Assembly: GCA_963849005.1 (NCBI GenBank)
Contig: CAWKGC010000016.1
Location: forward strand, 1 to 9,939
DNA: 9,939 bases
Reading direction: 5' to 3'
Source: CAWKGC01 sp963849005
Lineage (GTDB): Bacteria; Pseudomonadota; Gammaproteobacteria; Burkholderiales; Usitatibacteraceae
Shown: one piece after another, positions 9,526 to 9,939 of the stretch
Layout: the number at the start of each line of letters is the position of its first letter
Position numbering within the stretch: the stretch's first letter is position 1
Position numbers and translations under genes: made by a program
Notes under the pieces: generated by a model
Database searches by the model: none
What the model was told of the DNA's origin: nothing
The model's input: the letters and a program-made list of their open reading frames with translations, nothing else

Positions 9526-9939
9526 GGTCGAACGACTGCAAATGTCCTCCCCGCCCCGCTCGATCGGGGCGTGCGGCGAGCCTGCTTCACGCGACAAAGC
9601 GAAGTCACCGCATCCCGGCACACGCCTCGCTGTCCCCGGGGCGTGGGGGTAGCTCGTCCGCGCGCTCGTTACCCGACTCCCAAGCGCCGGGCGTGCTACC
9701 CCCACGCCCAGTCCCTGCAGGACCAGCGCGCTATCCGGTACGCGGCGCTCGAACATGCTGAAGTCTCCGCTTGCCTCCTCGACCTCGACGCGTTCGACGA
9801 TCGCAGACCTTGGTCCGCGCTTCGCCCACGCGACGAAGGCCTCCACTTGGGACGGGCTGCCGCAGACCACGGCTTCGACGCGCCCGTCGCGCAGGTTGCG
9901 CACCCAGCCCGTCGCGCCCATCGCCTCGGCCGTCATTTG
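9514..9939 (-). CDS. Acylphosphatase, 5' end cut by the right edge, abnormal C-terminal tail
   Basis: The visible frame enters from the right edge and reads MTAEAMGATGWVRNLRDGRVEAVVCGSP, then QVEAFVAWAKRGPRSAIVERVEVEE and SGDFSMFERR. This is the acylphosphatase core after the phosphate-binding loop. The catalytic Asn is present in WVRNL; the catalytic Arg (VQGVxFR) would lie beyond the window. These roughly 90-residue enzymes hydrolyse acyl phosphates such as carbamoyl and 1,3-bisphosphoglycerate phosphates. Family members normally end just after the FxxR block, near 9740. Here the frame continues about 70 residues through palindromic repeat DNA to a TAA at 9514-9516, and that tail resembles nothing I know. 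A TAG at 9733-9731 lies one base out of frame, so a single lost G (GTACCGGATAG for GTACCGGGATAG) would restore a normal end. The gene converges on dnaE. The core is sure; the end is not. Confidence 0.8.
   Translation of the reverse strand, partial: QMTAEAMGATGWVRNLRDGRVEAVVCGSPSQVEAFVAWAKRGPRSAIVERVEVEEASGDFSMFERRVPDSALVLQGLGVGVARPALGSRVTSARTSYPHAPGTARRVPGCGDFALSREAGSPHAPIERGGEDICSRSTGEM
9553..9570. repeat. Inverted repeat with 6-bp arms
   Basis: GCCCCG (9553-9558) and CGGGGC (9565-9570) flank the loop CTCGAT. It is one of a run of small palindromes between dnaE and the acylphosphatase gene. No T tract follows on either strand. Confidence 0.4.
9639..9709. repeat. Perfect 15-bp inverted repeat forming a 71-nt hairpin
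   Basis: GGGCGTGGGGGTAGC (9639-9653) and GCTACCCCCACGCCC (9695-9709) are exact inverted copies. After one T-T mismatch the pairing continues with CGTCCG (9655-9660) against CGGGCG (9688-9693), including one G-T pair. Three more pairs follow past a bulge, 9661-9663 with 9684-9686. The result is a long, nearly continuous stem. No T tract follows on either strand and no attC-type core site is visible. Confidence 0.7.

Noticed and set aside
9639..9709. Integron attC site.
   Set aside because: The fold is palindromic and of suitable size, but there is no GTTRRRY/RYYYAAC core pair at its ends and no integrase or cassette nearby.

Overview
The window is a GC-rich stretch of housekeeping and accessory genes. 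It most resembles a betaproteobacterial chromosome (Burkholderiales or Nitrosomonadales-like). I base this on the style of the DnaE and TadA proteins, a zinc-ribbon protein of the BCAM0308 type, and strong G/C preference at third codon positions. This comes from recognising protein families, not from a database search.

Layout, left to right. Minus strand, 1-889: a gene start running off the left edge, a BCAM0308-like zinc-ribbon protein (45-539) and a short ribosome-hibernation factor of the S30AE/HPF family (584-889). The last two look like one transcript read right to left. A well-formed FNR/ANR-type half-palindrome pair sits 62 nt ahead of the HPF gene (952-965), which suggests low-oxygen control. 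Minus strand, 1057-2952: a 631-residue TPR plus GT41 (O-GlcNAc-transferase-like) glycosyltransferase. Plus strand, 2991-3287: a 98-residue basic protein of unknown function, divergent from the glycosyltransferase and only 38 nt away. Plus strand, 3441-9423: an exported S9 prolyl-oligopeptidase-family peptidase, the tRNA adenosine deaminase TadA, and the replicative DNA polymerase III alpha subunit DnaE. A minus-strand acylphosphatase enters from the right edge and converges on dnaE.

Points to look at. The dnaE frame is broken about seven times between 7381 and 8838. The encoded protein stays fully conserved on both sides of each break, and several breaks are C-run contractions, so sequence error is more likely than gene decay. 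A perfect 8-bp dyad covers the dnaE ribosome-binding region (5985-6003). A hairpin between the peptidase and tadA carries a T6 tract only on the minus strand. The convergent gap between dnaE and the acylphosphatase (9424-9730) is densely packed with inverted repeats, including a perfect 15-bp pair (9639-9653 with 9695-9709), and looks like REP-type or other palindromic repeat DNA. The acylphosphatase frame runs through that repeat DNA, giving it an abnormal C-terminal tail.

I see no CRISPR array, no tRNA or rRNA gene, no transposase and no clear defence or biosynthetic system. The window is largely ordinary, with a few non-coding structures and one regulatory site that merit checking.
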